A stretch of 64,000 bases of DNA from Mycobacterium sp. 4858 (GCF_900240975.1 NZ_LT968776.1:248001-312000); one strand, 5' to 3'. Positions 35,110 through 43,800 are shown, numbered from the stretch's first letter. Notes: generated by a model not told the origin, from the sequence alone. Program-made: numbers and translations.

Positions 35110-35679
35110 TCAGCGAGGCGTGGCTAAGGCTTTGACTTCCTCGAGCGACTCGTTGATGAGTTGTGCCAGGTCGCGGCCATTGACGTCGTCGACCCAAAGC
35201 TCAAACGCCACTTTGAAAACCGCAACTCCTATTTCTGCGGTCAGGCTTGCGGCCGGTTGTGCCACACCGCGCCCGCATAACGTTTCGGCGATCCCCGCGG
35301 CAAGCTTGGCGAGCTTGATCAGCTCCCGTTCCTGAAGCTGTGCGTTGGCGGCAATGACGGTCTGGCGTTGCCGCGCCTGCTCGCGAGGGCGCCCCTCAAA
35401 GAGGATCCCGATGGTCTTTAGCCCTGCGGCCATAGCGTCCATCGGCGCCGCCGAGTCGGGGGCGCCGGCAATGGCGCGCACGAACAAATCGTGTAGAACT
35501 CCTTCGCCCCAGAACAGCACCTCGCGCTTATCGGCGAAGTACCGGAAGAACGTTCGCTCTGTCAGCCCCGCGCGCTGAGCGATTTCCGCCACCGTCGTCT
35601 GGTCGAACCCGCGTTCGCTGTAGAGCTCCAGGGCGGCCTGTTCAAGGCGGCCCCGCGCATTGGGTTCCCATCGACTCAC
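35110..35679 (-). CDS. TetR-family regulator of the adjacent oxidoreductase/hydrolase genes
   Basis: A 189-aa TetR protein with HTH at about residues 8-55 (RLEQAALELYSERGFDQTTV ... AGLTERTFFRYFADKREVLF); the variant 'TFFRYFADK' is typical of the group. The C-terminal part is the ligand and dimer domain. Palindromes ATGACAG-N3-CTG(T)(C/T)AT occur both before this gene and between it and the oxidoreductase gene, supporting self-regulation plus control of the downstream genes. Confidence 0.9.
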   Translation of the reverse strand: MSRWEPNARGRLEQAALELYSERGFDQTTVAEIAQRAGLTERTFFRYFADKREVLFWGEGVLHDLFVRAIAGAPDSAAPMDAMAAGLKTIGILFEGRPREQARQRQTVIAANAQLQERELIKLAKLAAGIAETLCGRGVAQPAASLTAEIGVAVFKVAFELWVDDVNGRDLAQLINESLEEVKALATPR

Positions 35680-35695
35680 GCCCCGATCCTAGATG

Positions 35696-35712
35696 ATGAC
35701 AGCCACTGTTAT
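35696..35712. promoter_or_regulatory. TetR self-operator
   Basis: ATGACAGCCACTGTTAT matches the operator at 35061-35077 with the same 3-base spacer and one mismatch in the second arm. It ends 16 bases upstream of the TetR start. Another perfect palindrome (ATGGCG-N5-CGCCAT, 35711-35727) adjoins it. Confidence 0.55.
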
Positions 35713-35727
35713 GGCGGTCATCGCCAT

Positions 35728-36125
35728 GTCAGTAACTGAAACCGTTCTGTCCGACGTCGATGGGCGATTGACGGGGCGCTTGGCTGCGCGCGTGCTCGCC
35801 ACCGGCCGCATCGGGAATTATCGCCGCGGCCGCGCTCAGGGCGCAGCGCGGTCATCTCAAGGGTTGGCCATCAATTTAGAGCCGAGGTCGCCGGCCAGCG
35901 GTGTCATCCATATGGCGTGGGCCCCCGCCGGGCGCCGACCGGCGTCGAGGTTGGGCCGGTCGAACATCATCGGGCCCATTCGCCGACGTAGTCGCGCTGT
36001 GCACACGACGGGCAGTGCATTCGGCGATCAGGAGCCGACAGCCGCGACCGACCCCACACCGTGGAAACCGGACAAAGATTAAGCAACCATGAATGCACGC
36101 GCGCTATTTCTACAGTTCAGAAGGG
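35728..36125. other. Intergenic region without recognised gene
   Basis: About 400 bp between the TetR operator and the first tRNA. A 129-codon open frame on the plus strand (35693-36082) has no family resemblance, overlaps the operator and looks like chance. Confidence 0.45.
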
Positions 36126-36197
36126 TGGTCCCGGCTGGGATCGAACCAGCGACCTTCCGCGTGTGAAGCGGACGCTCTCCCACTGAGCCACGGGACC
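36126..36197 (-). tRNA. tRNA-Val (anticodon CAC)
   Basis: Read on the minus strand, a 72-nt cloverleaf: acceptor stem GGTCCCG / CGGGACC, D-loop GCTCAGTGGGAGAGC, anticodon loop CTTCACACG and T-loop GGTTCGATCC. The anticodon is CAC. It is divergent from the three following tRNAs. Confidence 0.93.
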
Positions 36198-36378
36198 GGC
36201 GCCAAGAGGCGAACGACGTCGAAGACTAGCACGAGCCTGGTCTCGACAGTACCGGCCCATATCCCCCTTTAGGGCCCTGCGTTAGCCTGGACACGGCTCG
36301 TACCGAGAAATTTGTATGTGCCCGCTCACGTGGACTATCGTCGTGCTTCGCACCGGACGACGATCTCGTCCGAGGCGC

Positions 36379-36451
36379 GCGGATGTAGCGCAGTTGGTAG
36401 CGCATCACCTTGCCAAGGTGAGGGTCGCGGGTTCGAATCCCGTCATCCGCT
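36379..36451 (+). tRNA. tRNA-Gly (anticodon GCC)
   Basis: A 73-nt cloverleaf with acceptor stem GCGGATG / CATCCGC, anticodon loop CTTGCCAAG and T-arm GCGGGTTCGAATCCCGT. Confidence 0.95.
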
Positions 36452-36479
36452 CGAAGGTGCAAGTGGCATCAATCCCAGC

Positions 36480-36550
36480 GGTGGAGTGGCCGAGTGGTGA
36501 GGCAACGGCCTGCAAAGCCGTGCACACGGGTTCGATTCCCGTCTCCACCT
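36480..36550 (+). tRNA. tRNA-Cys (anticodon GCA)
   Basis: A 71-nt cloverleaf with acceptor stem GGTGGAG / CTCCACC, anticodon loop CCTGCAAAG (GCA) and T-arm ACGGGTTCGATTCCCGT. It lies 28 bp after tRNA-Gly. Confidence 0.95.
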
Positions 36551-36566
36551 CCAGCTTTTTGACCCC

Positions 36567-36638
36567 GCGCGATTAGCTCAGCGGGAGAGCGCTTCCCTGA
36601 CACGGAAGAGGTCACTGGTTCAATCCCAGTATCGCGCA
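36567..36638 (+). tRNA. tRNA-Val (anticodon GAC)
   Basis: A 72-nt cloverleaf with acceptor stem GCGCGAT / ATCGCGC, anticodon loop CCTGACACG (GAC) and an encoded CCA right after it (36639-36641). It is the last of the cluster; a foreign-looking toxin-antitoxin pair follows. Confidence 0.95.
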
Positions 36639-36771
36639 CCAGAGTTATTGCAGCTCAAAGCACATTTTTCGCTTCGCGAACGATCCGCATGCACGTAACT
36701 AGCACAACGGCGCTTGACCATGCGCATCCGATGCAAGGCGTTGCGCAGTCGATCTTTCGTTTTTTTCGAAT

Positions 36772-36783
36772 TACGATGGTCGC
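36772..36783 (+). promoter_or_regulatory. Probable -10 element for leaderless antitoxin transcript
   Basis: TACGAT (36772-36777) fits the TAnnnT -10 consensus and ends six bases before the ATG at 36784. There is no ribosome-binding site, so the mRNA probably starts at the ATG. Confidence 0.4.
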
Positions 36784-37248
36784 ATGGACGTTCTCGCCGA
36801 CCACACTGTCTTGCCACCAGATTCCGCCAAAAGTGGGGAGTTACAAGAGCTGGCTGACGTCTTAGGTGAGCATACAGAGATGTTTCTGGTCACTTCGGAC
36901 GGTCGCAAGTTCAAACTCAGCCATGAGCTATTGAATGTGCTAGCTCATGCCAGCAATGCTCTCGCCGACGGACGAGCCGTCACCCTAGAGCCGCATCGTG
37001 CGGTGCTGTCGACACAAGAAGCAGCCGACTTACTCGGCGTGTCTCGACCCACCCTCGTGCGCCTGCTGCAATCCGGTGAGATTACGTATACGAAACCGGG
37101 TCGCCACAGAAGAGTCCGATTGGAGGACGTGCTGGCGTACCAACAGCGGATACGCAAGTCCCGACGCAGCGACCTTGAGGCTATGGGCACCGAAGCGGCA
37201 AAAGATGATGCGTACGGCGTAGTCAACGGCTTCACGGAGACCCGCTGA
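36784..37248 (+). CDS. Excisionase-family antitoxin (VapB50-like)
   Basis: A 154-aa protein. The C-terminal half is an excisionase/MerR-type HTH: LSTQEAADLLGVSRPTLVRL followed by a wing (ITYTKPGRHRRVRLEDVLAY). The N-terminal ~75 residues are helical and less defined. The gene ends two bases before the PIN-domain gene, the usual antitoxin-toxin order. In M. tuberculosis VapB50 is likewise an excisionase-type DNA-binding protein; similarity to it is from memory. It should neutralise the toxin and repress the operon. Base use is visibly more AT-rich than in flanking genes, suggesting transfer. Confidence 0.85.
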   Translation: MDVLADHTVLPPDSAKSGELQELADVLGEHTEMFLVTSDGRKFKLSHELLNVLAHASNALADGRAVTLEPHRAVLSTQEAADLLGVSRPTLVRLLQSGEITYTKPGRHRRVRLEDVLAYQQRIRKSRRSDLEAMGTEAAKDDAYGVVNGFTETR

Positions 37249-37250
37249 AT

Positions 37251-38261
37251 GTGGCCAGGATACGAGTATTGCTCGATGCCTGCGTGTTGCTCCCGTATCA
37301 GCTAGCTGATCTCCTACTTTGGCTGGCTGATGCTGAGATGTATGAGCCATTGTGGTCTGAAGAGATCCTGAACGAGGTTGAACGAAATCTCATCACGAAG
37401 TTCAATGTCGAGCCAGAGAAAGCATCGCGACGGCTAAACCGGATGCGGTCAGCGTTTCCGAATGCGATGGTCGAAGGCTATGAAGACCTCGTGGCCGCGA
37501 TGACGAACGATCCAAAAGATCGTCATGTGGCAGCAGCGGCCGTACGCGGCGGAGCCGCGATCATAGTGACTGCCAACATCCAGGATTTTCCGCCAGAATC
37601 ATTGGAGCCGTACGATATTGAAGCGGTTCACCCCGACGATTTCCTGCAGGATCAACTCGATCTCGATCCGACGGTGACACTGGCCTGCCTCAGGCAGCAA
37701 CGTACGGCATACAGGCGGCCGCAGTTGACAGTTACCGAGTTCTACCTCAGCCTACGGCGGACAGTGCCGCAATTCGTCTCGCGCGCAACGCAGGCGGAGA
37801 AGGACGACTTCGACGCCAGCATCCCGCCATTGGAGATAAGGTCAGCAGAAGAGGCACAACAGGCGTTCTTTCCCCATGGTAGCCCCGAACCAACCGACCC
37901 CCTAGGAGCGGCAACCCTCTGGTGGATTGCGCTCCTAGGAAAAGAAGACCCCGAATACGACGAAGCCCTAAGGCATTTGACATTCAATCCTCCAGCATGG
38001 GGCAACTTTGACTTTGCGCTTCAGTGGCTATCGCAGGCAGGGATCATGCAATTCGTCGAGCGATGCCCGGGTGACGACGAAATCCGGTATGTCAAATTTA
38101 TGCCGAATGCTGAGCACTCAATGCAGGCCTTCGACGACTACCTGTTGGAGCATGGTTACGTTTTGACTATGGTCCTATGTCCTGACGGCTGGTGGCGTGC
38201 ATGGGGTCTATCGGAGAACTATTTTCCAACTTCAGCGGACGTGAGAGGCGGGGCCCAATAA
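37251..38261 (+). CDS. PIN-domain toxin with C-terminal extension (VapC50-like)
   Basis: A 336-aa protein. The first ~140 residues are a PIN ribonuclease domain with acidic sites visible: LLDACVLLPYQLADLLL, SEEILNEVERNL, DPKDRHVAAAAV and IIVTANIQDFP. A helical segment (FLQDQLDLDPTVTLACLRQQ) resembling the VapC50 C-terminal domain follows. Residues ~195-336 are an additional domain without recognised homology, with Trp-rich strands (WWIALLGKEDP, MVLCPDGWWRAWGLSE). VapC toxins are about 130-190 aa, so this one is nearly twice as long. The start is GTG. The target RNA is unknown. Confidence 0.85.
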   Translation: MARIRVLLDACVLLPYQLADLLLWLADAEMYEPLWSEEILNEVERNLITKFNVEPEKASRRLNRMRSAFPNAMVEGYEDLVAAMTNDPKDRHVAAAAVRGGAAIIVTANIQDFPPESLEPYDIEAVHPDDFLQDQLDLDPTVTLACLRQQRTAYRRPQLTVTEFYLSLRRTVPQFVSRATQAEKDDFDASIPPLEIRSAEEAQQAFFPHGSPEPTDPLGAATLWWIALLGKEDPEYDEALRHLTFNPPAWGNFDFALQWLSQAGIMQFVERCPGDDEIRYVKFMPNAEHSMQAFDDYLLEHGYVLTMVLCPDGWWRAWGLSENYFPTSADVRGGAQ

Positions 38262-38617
38262 GGGAGGAGCCGATTTCGGGTTGCGCTCGCATCGGTGTCT
38301 GGTCGGGTGCAGGCTAGTTCATGAGCCTGAGCGGTACCTCAGCGCGCCATTGCCCGCATCGCCCGCGTTGATCGGTACGAGCGTCTGGCATCGAACGGCA
38401 GCCGATCGAACGCTCACAGTCGCGTCAATCGCCAGGATCACCACCCACGATTAGCACCGCCCTCGACGCCAGCCCATCCACGAACGCGACGAGCGCCGCG
38501 AGATCGCCAGACACAAAACTCGCGGTAACGCCGCGGCCACGGCAACAACCGTGTTCTTTGAACCCTGCTGGTGCTGACGTCGTGCTATGAGCAGCGGCTA
38601 GCGAAAGGAGCGCGACG
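38262..38617. other. Intergenic region without recognised gene
   Basis: About 355 bp with no convincing open frame on either strand. It may hold decayed sequence at the right edge of the AT-rich island, but I see no insertion-sequence ends or repeat of the tRNA-Val 3' sequence. Confidence 0.4.
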
Positions 38618-38791
38618 ATGATATCCGCATTTATTGCTGCGGCGTTGGTCTTGGCGCCGTTATCGCCCGCGCCGGGGGATCAGTGTCCGTTGGGGGCACC
38701 TCCTACGACGGATGGGCAGGGCAAGACGATGGTGTGTGTACATCACCATGAGTTGAACCATACGAACATTTGGGAATACCCCGCTGAGTAA
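38618..38791 (+). CDS. Small secreted 57-aa hypothetical protein
   Basis: A short frame with a strong ribosome-binding site (GAAAGGAG, seven bases before the ATG). The protein starts MISAFIAAALVLAPLSPAPG, a clear signal peptide, and the mature part is about 37 residues: it has two Cys (DQCPLGAPP and TMVCVHHHELN) that can form one disulfide, and a triple His (HHH) next to the second, then NIWEYPAE. The Cys/His arrangement could bind a metal. It is too short for most gene callers. No family recognised. Confidence 0.65.
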   Translation: MISAFIAAALVLAPLSPAPGDQCPLGAPPTTDGQGKTMVCVHHHELNHTNIWEYPAE

Positions 38792-38990
38792 CTGTTCAGG
38801 CGCACCGCCCGCGCGGCGAGCAGCCCTGTAACTGAGTCACGAAATACCGCTTGGATCTGCTTCTGTGGCTCTACACATCCGCTCGAAGTGCTCAGGACGT
38901 GCGGACTCGAAGAACTCCATGCACCGCCGGACCTGCGTATGACATCGACGCATTCGCTGCCTTCGCCGTGGGAGTAGCGATCGCGGCTGC

Positions 38991-39869
38991 TTAGAGGTCG
39001 GTCGCCGGCATCTGTTGGGTGGCCGCCCACGACGCCAGTAGCGCTAGACCGTCGGCGGTCGGCGTACCCGCGGGTGCGGTGTAGACGGTGAGATGCAGCC
39101 CGGGCTCGGCGGTCAGCTCCATCGACTCGACGTCCAAGTCGAGCTGGCCCACGATCGGATGGTGCAACCGCTTGCGTCCGGACCGGTGCAGCCGCACATC
39201 CTGAGATGCCCACCGTTGCCGAAATAGCTCACTGCACGTTGACAATTCGCCGACTAGGGCGATCAGCTCCTCGTCGTGCGGATTGCGGCCGGATTCCATG
39301 CGTAGCTTCGCGGCCGCGTCCCTGACGATTTGGTCGTAGTCGACAAAAAATTCTCGGGCCGCCTCGGGGTGCAGATAGACGAACCGCGCCGTGTTCGCGG
39401 GCCGTCGCGGGTCGGCCAGCACCGGTGAATACAGCGCGCGGGCCAGTTGATTCATGGCGAGCACGTCATAACGGCCGTTATGGATACAGGCCGGCGCATC
39501 GGAGATGGCGTCGAGCACCTGCTGCAGTGTCGAGCGCACCGCCACGGCCGGCTTGTGCCGGCGCGGGCGGCTGGGCGCACCGGATTGGCGTGCGAGGTGG
39601 AACAGGTGGTCGCGCTCGGCCTCGTCGAGTTGTAGGGCAGAGGCCAACGCGTCGAGCACGCCGTCGGAGGCGCCACCGAGGCTGCCGCGCTCCATGCGCA
39701 CGTAGTAGTCGACCGATACTCCCGCCAGAAGCGCTACCTCTTCACGACGCAGACCTTTGACCCGACGATTGCCGCCGTAGGCGCTCAGGCCGGCCTGCTC
39801 GGGTGCGATGCGGGCGCGACGCGAGCTGAGAAACTCCCGGATCTCGGTGCGTGGATCCATCGTGGGCAT
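38991..39869 (-). CDS. XRE-family regulator with MmyB-like ligand domain
   Basis: A 292-aa regulator. The HTH at about residues 30-75 reads VKGLRREEVALLAGVSVDYY, VRMERGSLGGASDGV; the remainder is the MmyB-like PAS-fold domain (ACIHNGRYDVLAMNQLARAL, NTARFVYLHPEAAREFF, QDVRLHRSGRKRLHHP) that in relatives may bind a fatty acid. The neighbouring SDR gene is the usual target type for this regulator class. It lies 94 bp downstream of that SDR gene on the same strand. Confidence 0.92.
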   Translation of the reverse strand: MPTMDPRTEIREFLSSRRARIAPEQAGLSAYGGNRRVKGLRREEVALLAGVSVDYYVRMERGSLGGASDGVLDALASALQLDEAERDHLFHLARQSGAPSRPRRHKPAVAVRSTLQQVLDAISDAPACIHNGRYDVLAMNQLARALYSPVLADPRRPANTARFVYLHPEAAREFFVDYDQIVRDAAAKLRMESGRNPHDEELIALVGELSTCSELFRQRWASQDVRLHRSGRKRLHHPIVGQLDLDVESMELTAEPGLHLTVYTAPAGTPTADGLALLASWAATQQMPATDL

Positions 39870-39963
39870 CCCTTTACCGTAGGCGCGTCCCGCAGTACAA
39901 GGGAGGCACTGCGGGTACCCCGACTGCGTTGAGAGCGGCCGCTGGCAAAGCCCGCACCGACGC

Positions 39964-40770
39964 CTAGGGCGTACCCGACGCGGTCGTGGCGATGCCGCCG
40001 TCCACCGGGATGATGGCGCCCGTGAGGTAGGACCCGGCCCGGCTGGCGAGAAACACGGCGGTCCCCGCCATGTCGTCGTCGCGGCCGAGCCGGCGCAGCG
40101 GGGCCGCCGCCGTGATCGTGTCGCCGATGGCATCGAGCGTGGCCGCCATCATCTGTGATGGGAACACTCCCGGTGCTATCGCGTTGACCGTGACGCGCTG
40201 TGGGCCCAGCTCTCTGGCGAGCACTCTGGTCAGTTGATGGAGTGCCGCTTTGCTGCTGGCGTACGAGTAGTTGGGCGACTGGGCGACGTGGATGGCGGCG
40301 ATGCTGCCGATGTTGATGATCCGCGCGGGATCATCGGCGGTGCCCGCTCTGCGAAGTGCGGGCAGCAGCGCTTGCACCAGCCAGAACGGCGACTTGAGGT
40401 TGAGATCGATGACGGCGTCCCAGGCCTCGTCAGGGAATGTCGCCAGCGGTTCGCGCCACATCGCTCCTGCGTTGTTGACCAGAATGTTCAGGCGTTCCGA
40501 GTTCAACGTCACGAGGTTGGCGAGGCGCTGACACTCGTCGTGGCTGGACAGGTCGGCGGGGATCGCCTGCACGTCACCGAATTTCGACAGCTGCTGCTGC
40601 GCCTCCGCGCACGCGTCTGCACTGCGTGAGCTGATGATCACGCGGGAGCCTGCTTGGAGAAGGCCGCGCGCTATCATCAGCCCGATGCCCCTGGTGCCAC
40701 CAGTGACCAGTGCGTACTTTCCACTGAGATCGAAAACTCCTGTGTGCGAGGTGAATTGGTTGTCTGCCAT
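39964..40770 (-). CDS. SDR-family oxidoreductase
   Basis: A 268-aa classical SDR with VTGGTRGIGLMIARGLL, NNAGAMW, YSYASSKAALH (active-site Tyr-x3-Lys) and APGVFPSQM. It ends with GAIIPVDGGIATTA. The N-terminus (MADNQFTSHTGVFDLSGKYAL) fits relatives annotated as 3-ketoacyl or gluconate reductases; the substrate is open. A GTG two codons upstream is an alternative start. It is likely controlled by the following XRE regulator. Confidence 0.9.
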   Translation of the reverse strand: MADNQFTSHTGVFDLSGKYALVTGGTRGIGLMIARGLLQAGSRVIISSRSADACAEAQQQLSKFGDVQAIPADLSSHDECQRLANLVTLNSERLNILVNNAGAMWREPLATFPDEAWDAVIDLNLKSPFWLVQALLPALRRAGTADDPARIINIGSIAAIHVAQSPNYSYASSKAALHQLTRVLARELGPQRVTVNAIAPGVFPSQMMAATLDAIGDTITAAAPLRRLGRDDDMAGTAVFLASRAGSYLTGAIIPVDGGIATTASGTP

Positions 40771-40901
40771 CTTCACCAGCTTGACAGGCGCGCGGAGCCC
40801 CCGGGAGACCCTGGCGATACAGGTACTCAGAGAGCCACCTTTGATTCCCTACGGGGCGGTGCTGGCGGCAGCGACATCCGCCAACCCGTCCCAGCCGAGG
40901 C

Positions 40902-41474
40902 TTATCGCGCAGCCAACTGATCGTTGATGTTGGTCCACTGACCTTCGCCCTTGTGGTTGCCCATGTTTCGGCATTGACCATCGAGGATGATCTGCCCGTA
41001 ACTGTGGTCGGACGGCATGAAGCTGATGCTGGCGGCCACGCCGTCCTTGTTCAGCGTCGCCCCGTGGTAATGCTGGCCGGGTGGCGCACCGTCGCTCCAC
41101 CCGTGGGCGATCATCGCCGTTCGGACCTGCTGGAAATAGGCGTCCGGGTCGCCGTGGATGAGGAAGCTGAGCGTGACGGTGCCCTGAAACGGCGGGTCGC
41201 CTTGGTCGTTGCAGGAGGCGAAGGAGAACGCCCCGCTGACCCCGTCCAGGTTGGCGGCGGCGACGATTTGTCTGGCCGGCTCGATCACCTGTGCCCTGGT
41301 CTGGTCGTCGCTCATGGGGTGGGCGGTGTCTTCATACGGATTGGTAGGTCCGCTTGCTGGTGGTTTCTCTTGCACTGGCGCGCATCCTCCTAACAACACG
41401 GCGACGACCAATACGGAAGTGAGCAGGGCTTGGCGCCACGACACGCGTTGTTCCTTAATGGTGGTGTTGAGCAT
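40902..41474 (-). CDS. LppA-type lipoprotein
   Basis: A 190-aa lipoprotein. The signal sequence (LLTSVLVVAVLLGGC) ends in a proper lipobox LGGC, followed by a Pro-rich linker and a globular part with RAQVIEPARQIVAAANLDGV, CNDQGDPPFQGTVTLSF and a closing Cys (DGQCRNMGNHKGEGQWT). This matches the LppA/LppB family of mycobacteria. It overlaps the end of the DUF1023 hydrolase gene by about 20 bases; ATG 41483 or a downstream GTG are other starts. A DUF1023-lppA pair also exists in M. tuberculosis (from memory, Rv2542-lppA). Confidence 0.82.
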   Translation of the reverse strand: MLNTTIKEQRVSWRQALLTSVLVVAVLLGGCAPVQEKPPASGPTNPYEDTAHPMSDDQTRAQVIEPARQIVAAANLDGVSGAFSFASCNDQGDPPFQGTVTLSFLIHGDPDAYFQQVRTAMIAHGWSDGAPPGQHYHGATLNKDGVAASISFMPSDHSYGQIILDGQCRNMGNHKGEGQWTNINDQLAAR

Positions 41475-43386
41475 CGAATACATGGTTGTCGGTGATAGAT
41501 CCTGGCGACCGCTCCCATTCCGGGTCAATGACGGCCGGCGTGTGCGGGCCGATGGTGACCGGGGGTAGGCCCGGGATTCGGACTTGGACGCCCCCGAACG
41601 AATGGCGGTGTTCGGCTGTCATGCCGTCGGCTTGGAGTTGGTCGCCGTGGCCGGAGACGATGTCGGCCATGCCATAGAGGGCTTCGCTGCCGCGGTGGTA
41701 GTAGTACGAGTGGTCATGGGGGTTGATGCCGTCGGAGCCGGGAACCTCGGCGCGGAAGCGCACCGACCCGAACCCGTCCACGGCGGGGTCGGTCCCCAGG
41801 CTGGGGTTGGTGCCAAAGAAGTTCTCGCCGAACAACTTCTTGCTCGCCCCGTCGAGATGGCCGAGCATGCCGACCGGGTCGGTGGATGCGTCTCCCACGA
41901 AGACGTGTCCACCGTCGAGATGGAACTGCGCAGCGGATTGTGCCGCGTCGGTGCCCGGACAGCCCAGTAGCACAGCGTCATTGGCGTGCATGCCGTGTAA
42001 AGCGAAGGCGTCGGCGACGGTGGTCGAGCCGTAGGAGTGCCCCAGCACCGTGACATGCTGGCCGGCGCCGAGGTGTGTCGCCCACAGACCGTTGACGTCC
42101 TGTGCCAGCGCCGCACTGCCCGTGCGGGCCAGTGCGGGTGTCGAGATGCGCTGAACGTCGTCGAAGCCGTTCGGGGCGTCGTAACCCATCCACGCGATGA
42201 CCGCCGTCGGGTTGTTCGGGTCGGCGGCATTGGACTGTTCGAACAGGTTGATCGCGTCGTTGTGGCCGTCGTGCAGCCAGCCGCCTTTGACGCTGCTGCT
42301 GGTGCCGGGCACGATCACCGCGGTGTTCTTCGCGGTGTCGGGGTTGCCGATCGCGATCGCCGCCCTGCCCTTGCCGCCGAACGCCGTTGGGTCGTAAGCG
42401 AATAGGTAGACGGGGTTCGGGTGGAGCGGGTCTCCCGCGTCGTGGTCGAGGCCCTGCTTGGTCTCGTTGGCGTTCTGGTACCGGGTGACGTCGGTGGCCG
42501 ACAGCCCGAATTTCGCGGGGTCGCGCAGCACGTCATCGACCGAGACGCCGTTGCGGCCGGCGATGCCGCGCACCCGGTCGAGGTCTTGGTTCATCACCGC
42601 GAGGTTGGCCTGATTGCGCGCCAGGATGGGGACGCCATTGAGGTTGCCGATCTGGTCGGGGTGCTCGGCGATGAATCGTTGGCGCTGCTGCGGGGTCAGC
42701 GATGTCCACCAGCGGTTCACGTCTTCGGGTTTGGTGCTTGGCGGCGGGATCTGGGTGTCGGCGTCGACGGGCTGGAGGATGTTCGGGTCGTAGCCGTCGG
42801 TGCGCAGATTGCCCAGGCAGTTCTGCAGCGTGGCCGAGTAGCCGTCCCGGATCGACTCCATACCCTGCAGAGCATCCCGGACGTCGTCGGCGGCGTCGGC
42901 TTTCGCGTCCTCGATCAGCTTCTCCAGGAAGGCCTGGGACTTCGCGTCGAGGTTGCCGTGCTGCAGATCGTGTTCCGCCGCGTCGATGAGGTTGTCCAGC
43001 CCCTGCAGCTCGTGTTCCAGCGTGGCGATTCGCTGCGCGCCGGCCTTCTGCGCCTCGGCCAGCGCGGCGGCGATGTTCTCCAGGTCGGCGCCGATCTTGG
43101 GCAATTGCTCCGACTGTGCGCCAAGGGATTTGACCACCCGCTGCACTTCTTGGGAGTCGTTGATGGGGTGGTCGCCGTTCTGGTGGTTCCACGCGGCGTC
43201 GAAGCGCTTCCGGGCTTGTTCGAACGCGTGGTCGGCCTCGGCGGTACACCGGCCCGCGCCATGGAAGGCCTCGGCCAGGCTCGAGATCTGAGACGGGCTA
43301 CCGGCCTGCAAGCTCTGGTTGATCGCCCACGGATCGCCGCCGGCTTTCGCGATCAGGTCGGCGACGCTGAGCCATTTCAGCTGCAT
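41455..43386 (-). CDS. DUF1023 alpha/beta hydrolase with WXG-like helical N-terminus
   Basis: A 643-aa protein. Residues 1-220 are helical and heptad-like (LENIAAALAEAQKAGAQRIA, LEHELQGLDNLIDAAEHDL), similar to the N-termini of ESX-associated or toxin-like proteins. The DUF1023 hydrolase follows from about residue 330 with GKGRAAIAIGNPDTAKNTA, VIVPGTSSSV, and the nucleophile elbow VTVLGHSYGSTTV. The catalytic Asp and His are expected in FVGDASTDPVGML and INPHDHSYYYH. No signal peptide. The substrate is unknown. It precedes the LppA-type lipoprotein gene. Confidence 0.85.
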   Translation of the reverse strand: MQLKWLSVADLIAKAGGDPWAINQSLQAGSPSQISSLAEAFHGAGRCTAEADHAFEQARKRFDAAWNHQNGDHPINDSQEVQRVVKSLGAQSEQLPKIGADLENIAAALAEAQKAGAQRIATLEHELQGLDNLIDAAEHDLQHGNLDAKSQAFLEKLIEDAKADAADDVRDALQGMESIRDGYSATLQNCLGNLRTDGYDPNILQPVDADTQIPPPSTKPEDVNRWWTSLTPQQRQRFIAEHPDQIGNLNGVPILARNQANLAVMNQDLDRVRGIAGRNGVSVDDVLRDPAKFGLSATDVTRYQNANETKQGLDHDAGDPLHPNPVYLFAYDPTAFGGKGRAAIAIGNPDTAKNTAVIVPGTSSSVKGGWLHDGHNDAINLFEQSNAADPNNPTAVIAWMGYDAPNGFDDVQRISTPALARTGSAALAQDVNGLWATHLGAGQHVTVLGHSYGSTTVADAFALHGMHANDAVLLGCPGTDAAQSAAQFHLDGGHVFVGDASTDPVGMLGHLDGASKKLFGENFFGTNPSLGTDPAVDGFGSVRFRAEVPGSDGINPHDHSYYYHRGSEALYGMADIVSGHGDQLQADGMTAEHRHSFGGVQVRIPGLPPVTIGPHTPAVIDPEWERSPGSITDNHVFDAQHHH

Positions 43387-43515
43387 TACACCGCCCCCAA
43401 AAGCCTCAGTCCTTCAACCGGCTAAAGGTTACCTCCGCAGCACCCGCGGCGACGTCGGTGTTTGTCGTGGCCGTGGACAGATCGGCCGGCTGACGGGAGC
43501 CGCCCGCTCAGGGCT

Positions 43516-43800
43516 TTACGGCCGCTCCTGGATCACGCACTCCACGATCCGATTGGCCAAACGCGGGTCGAATCCCATCCGCGACACCTTCCGGGCTTCA
43601 GCGGCGGGCGAGACACCGGAATTGAGGTCCTGCTCGATGACCCCGATGAGCTGCTGATTCTGGGTGTCGTGCTCCCACAGCGGGACCTCCGTAATGCTTC
43701 CTACGCAATTTCCGTAGCCGCTCAAGTCGGCCCGCGCCGGTGGGGCCATCAGCATGGCGATAGCGATGCCGACCGCGGCAGCAACGGAGAAGAACCGCAC
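43516..43800 (-). CDS. Small secreted hypothetical protein
   Basis: A 94-aa protein with a signal peptide (VAAAVGIAIAMLMAPPARAD) and a 70-residue mature part with two Cys (YGNCVGSIT, IVECVIQE). Size and Cys pair are like DUF732 proteins, but the DUF732 pattern is not clearly matched. Function unknown. Confidence 0.65.
   Translation of the reverse strand: MRFFSVAAAVGIAIAMLMAPPARADLSGYGNCVGSITEVPLWEHDTQNQQLIGVIEQDLNSGVSPAAEARKVSRMGFDPRLANRIVECVIQERP

Noticed and set aside
35693..36082. 129-codon frame after the TetR gene
   Set aside because: It begins inside the TetR operator and has a low-complexity Arg-rich sequence.
36567..38617. Integrated element with att repeat at tRNA-Val
   Set aside because: I looked for a second copy of the tRNA 3' end downstream of the toxin-antitoxin pair and saw none, and there is no integrase gene in the window.
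40848..40862. TAGGGAATC on the minus strand upstream of the SDR gene at 40770
   Set aside because: Only the first eight bases fit the 20-24 kb regulon motif and the second half is absent.
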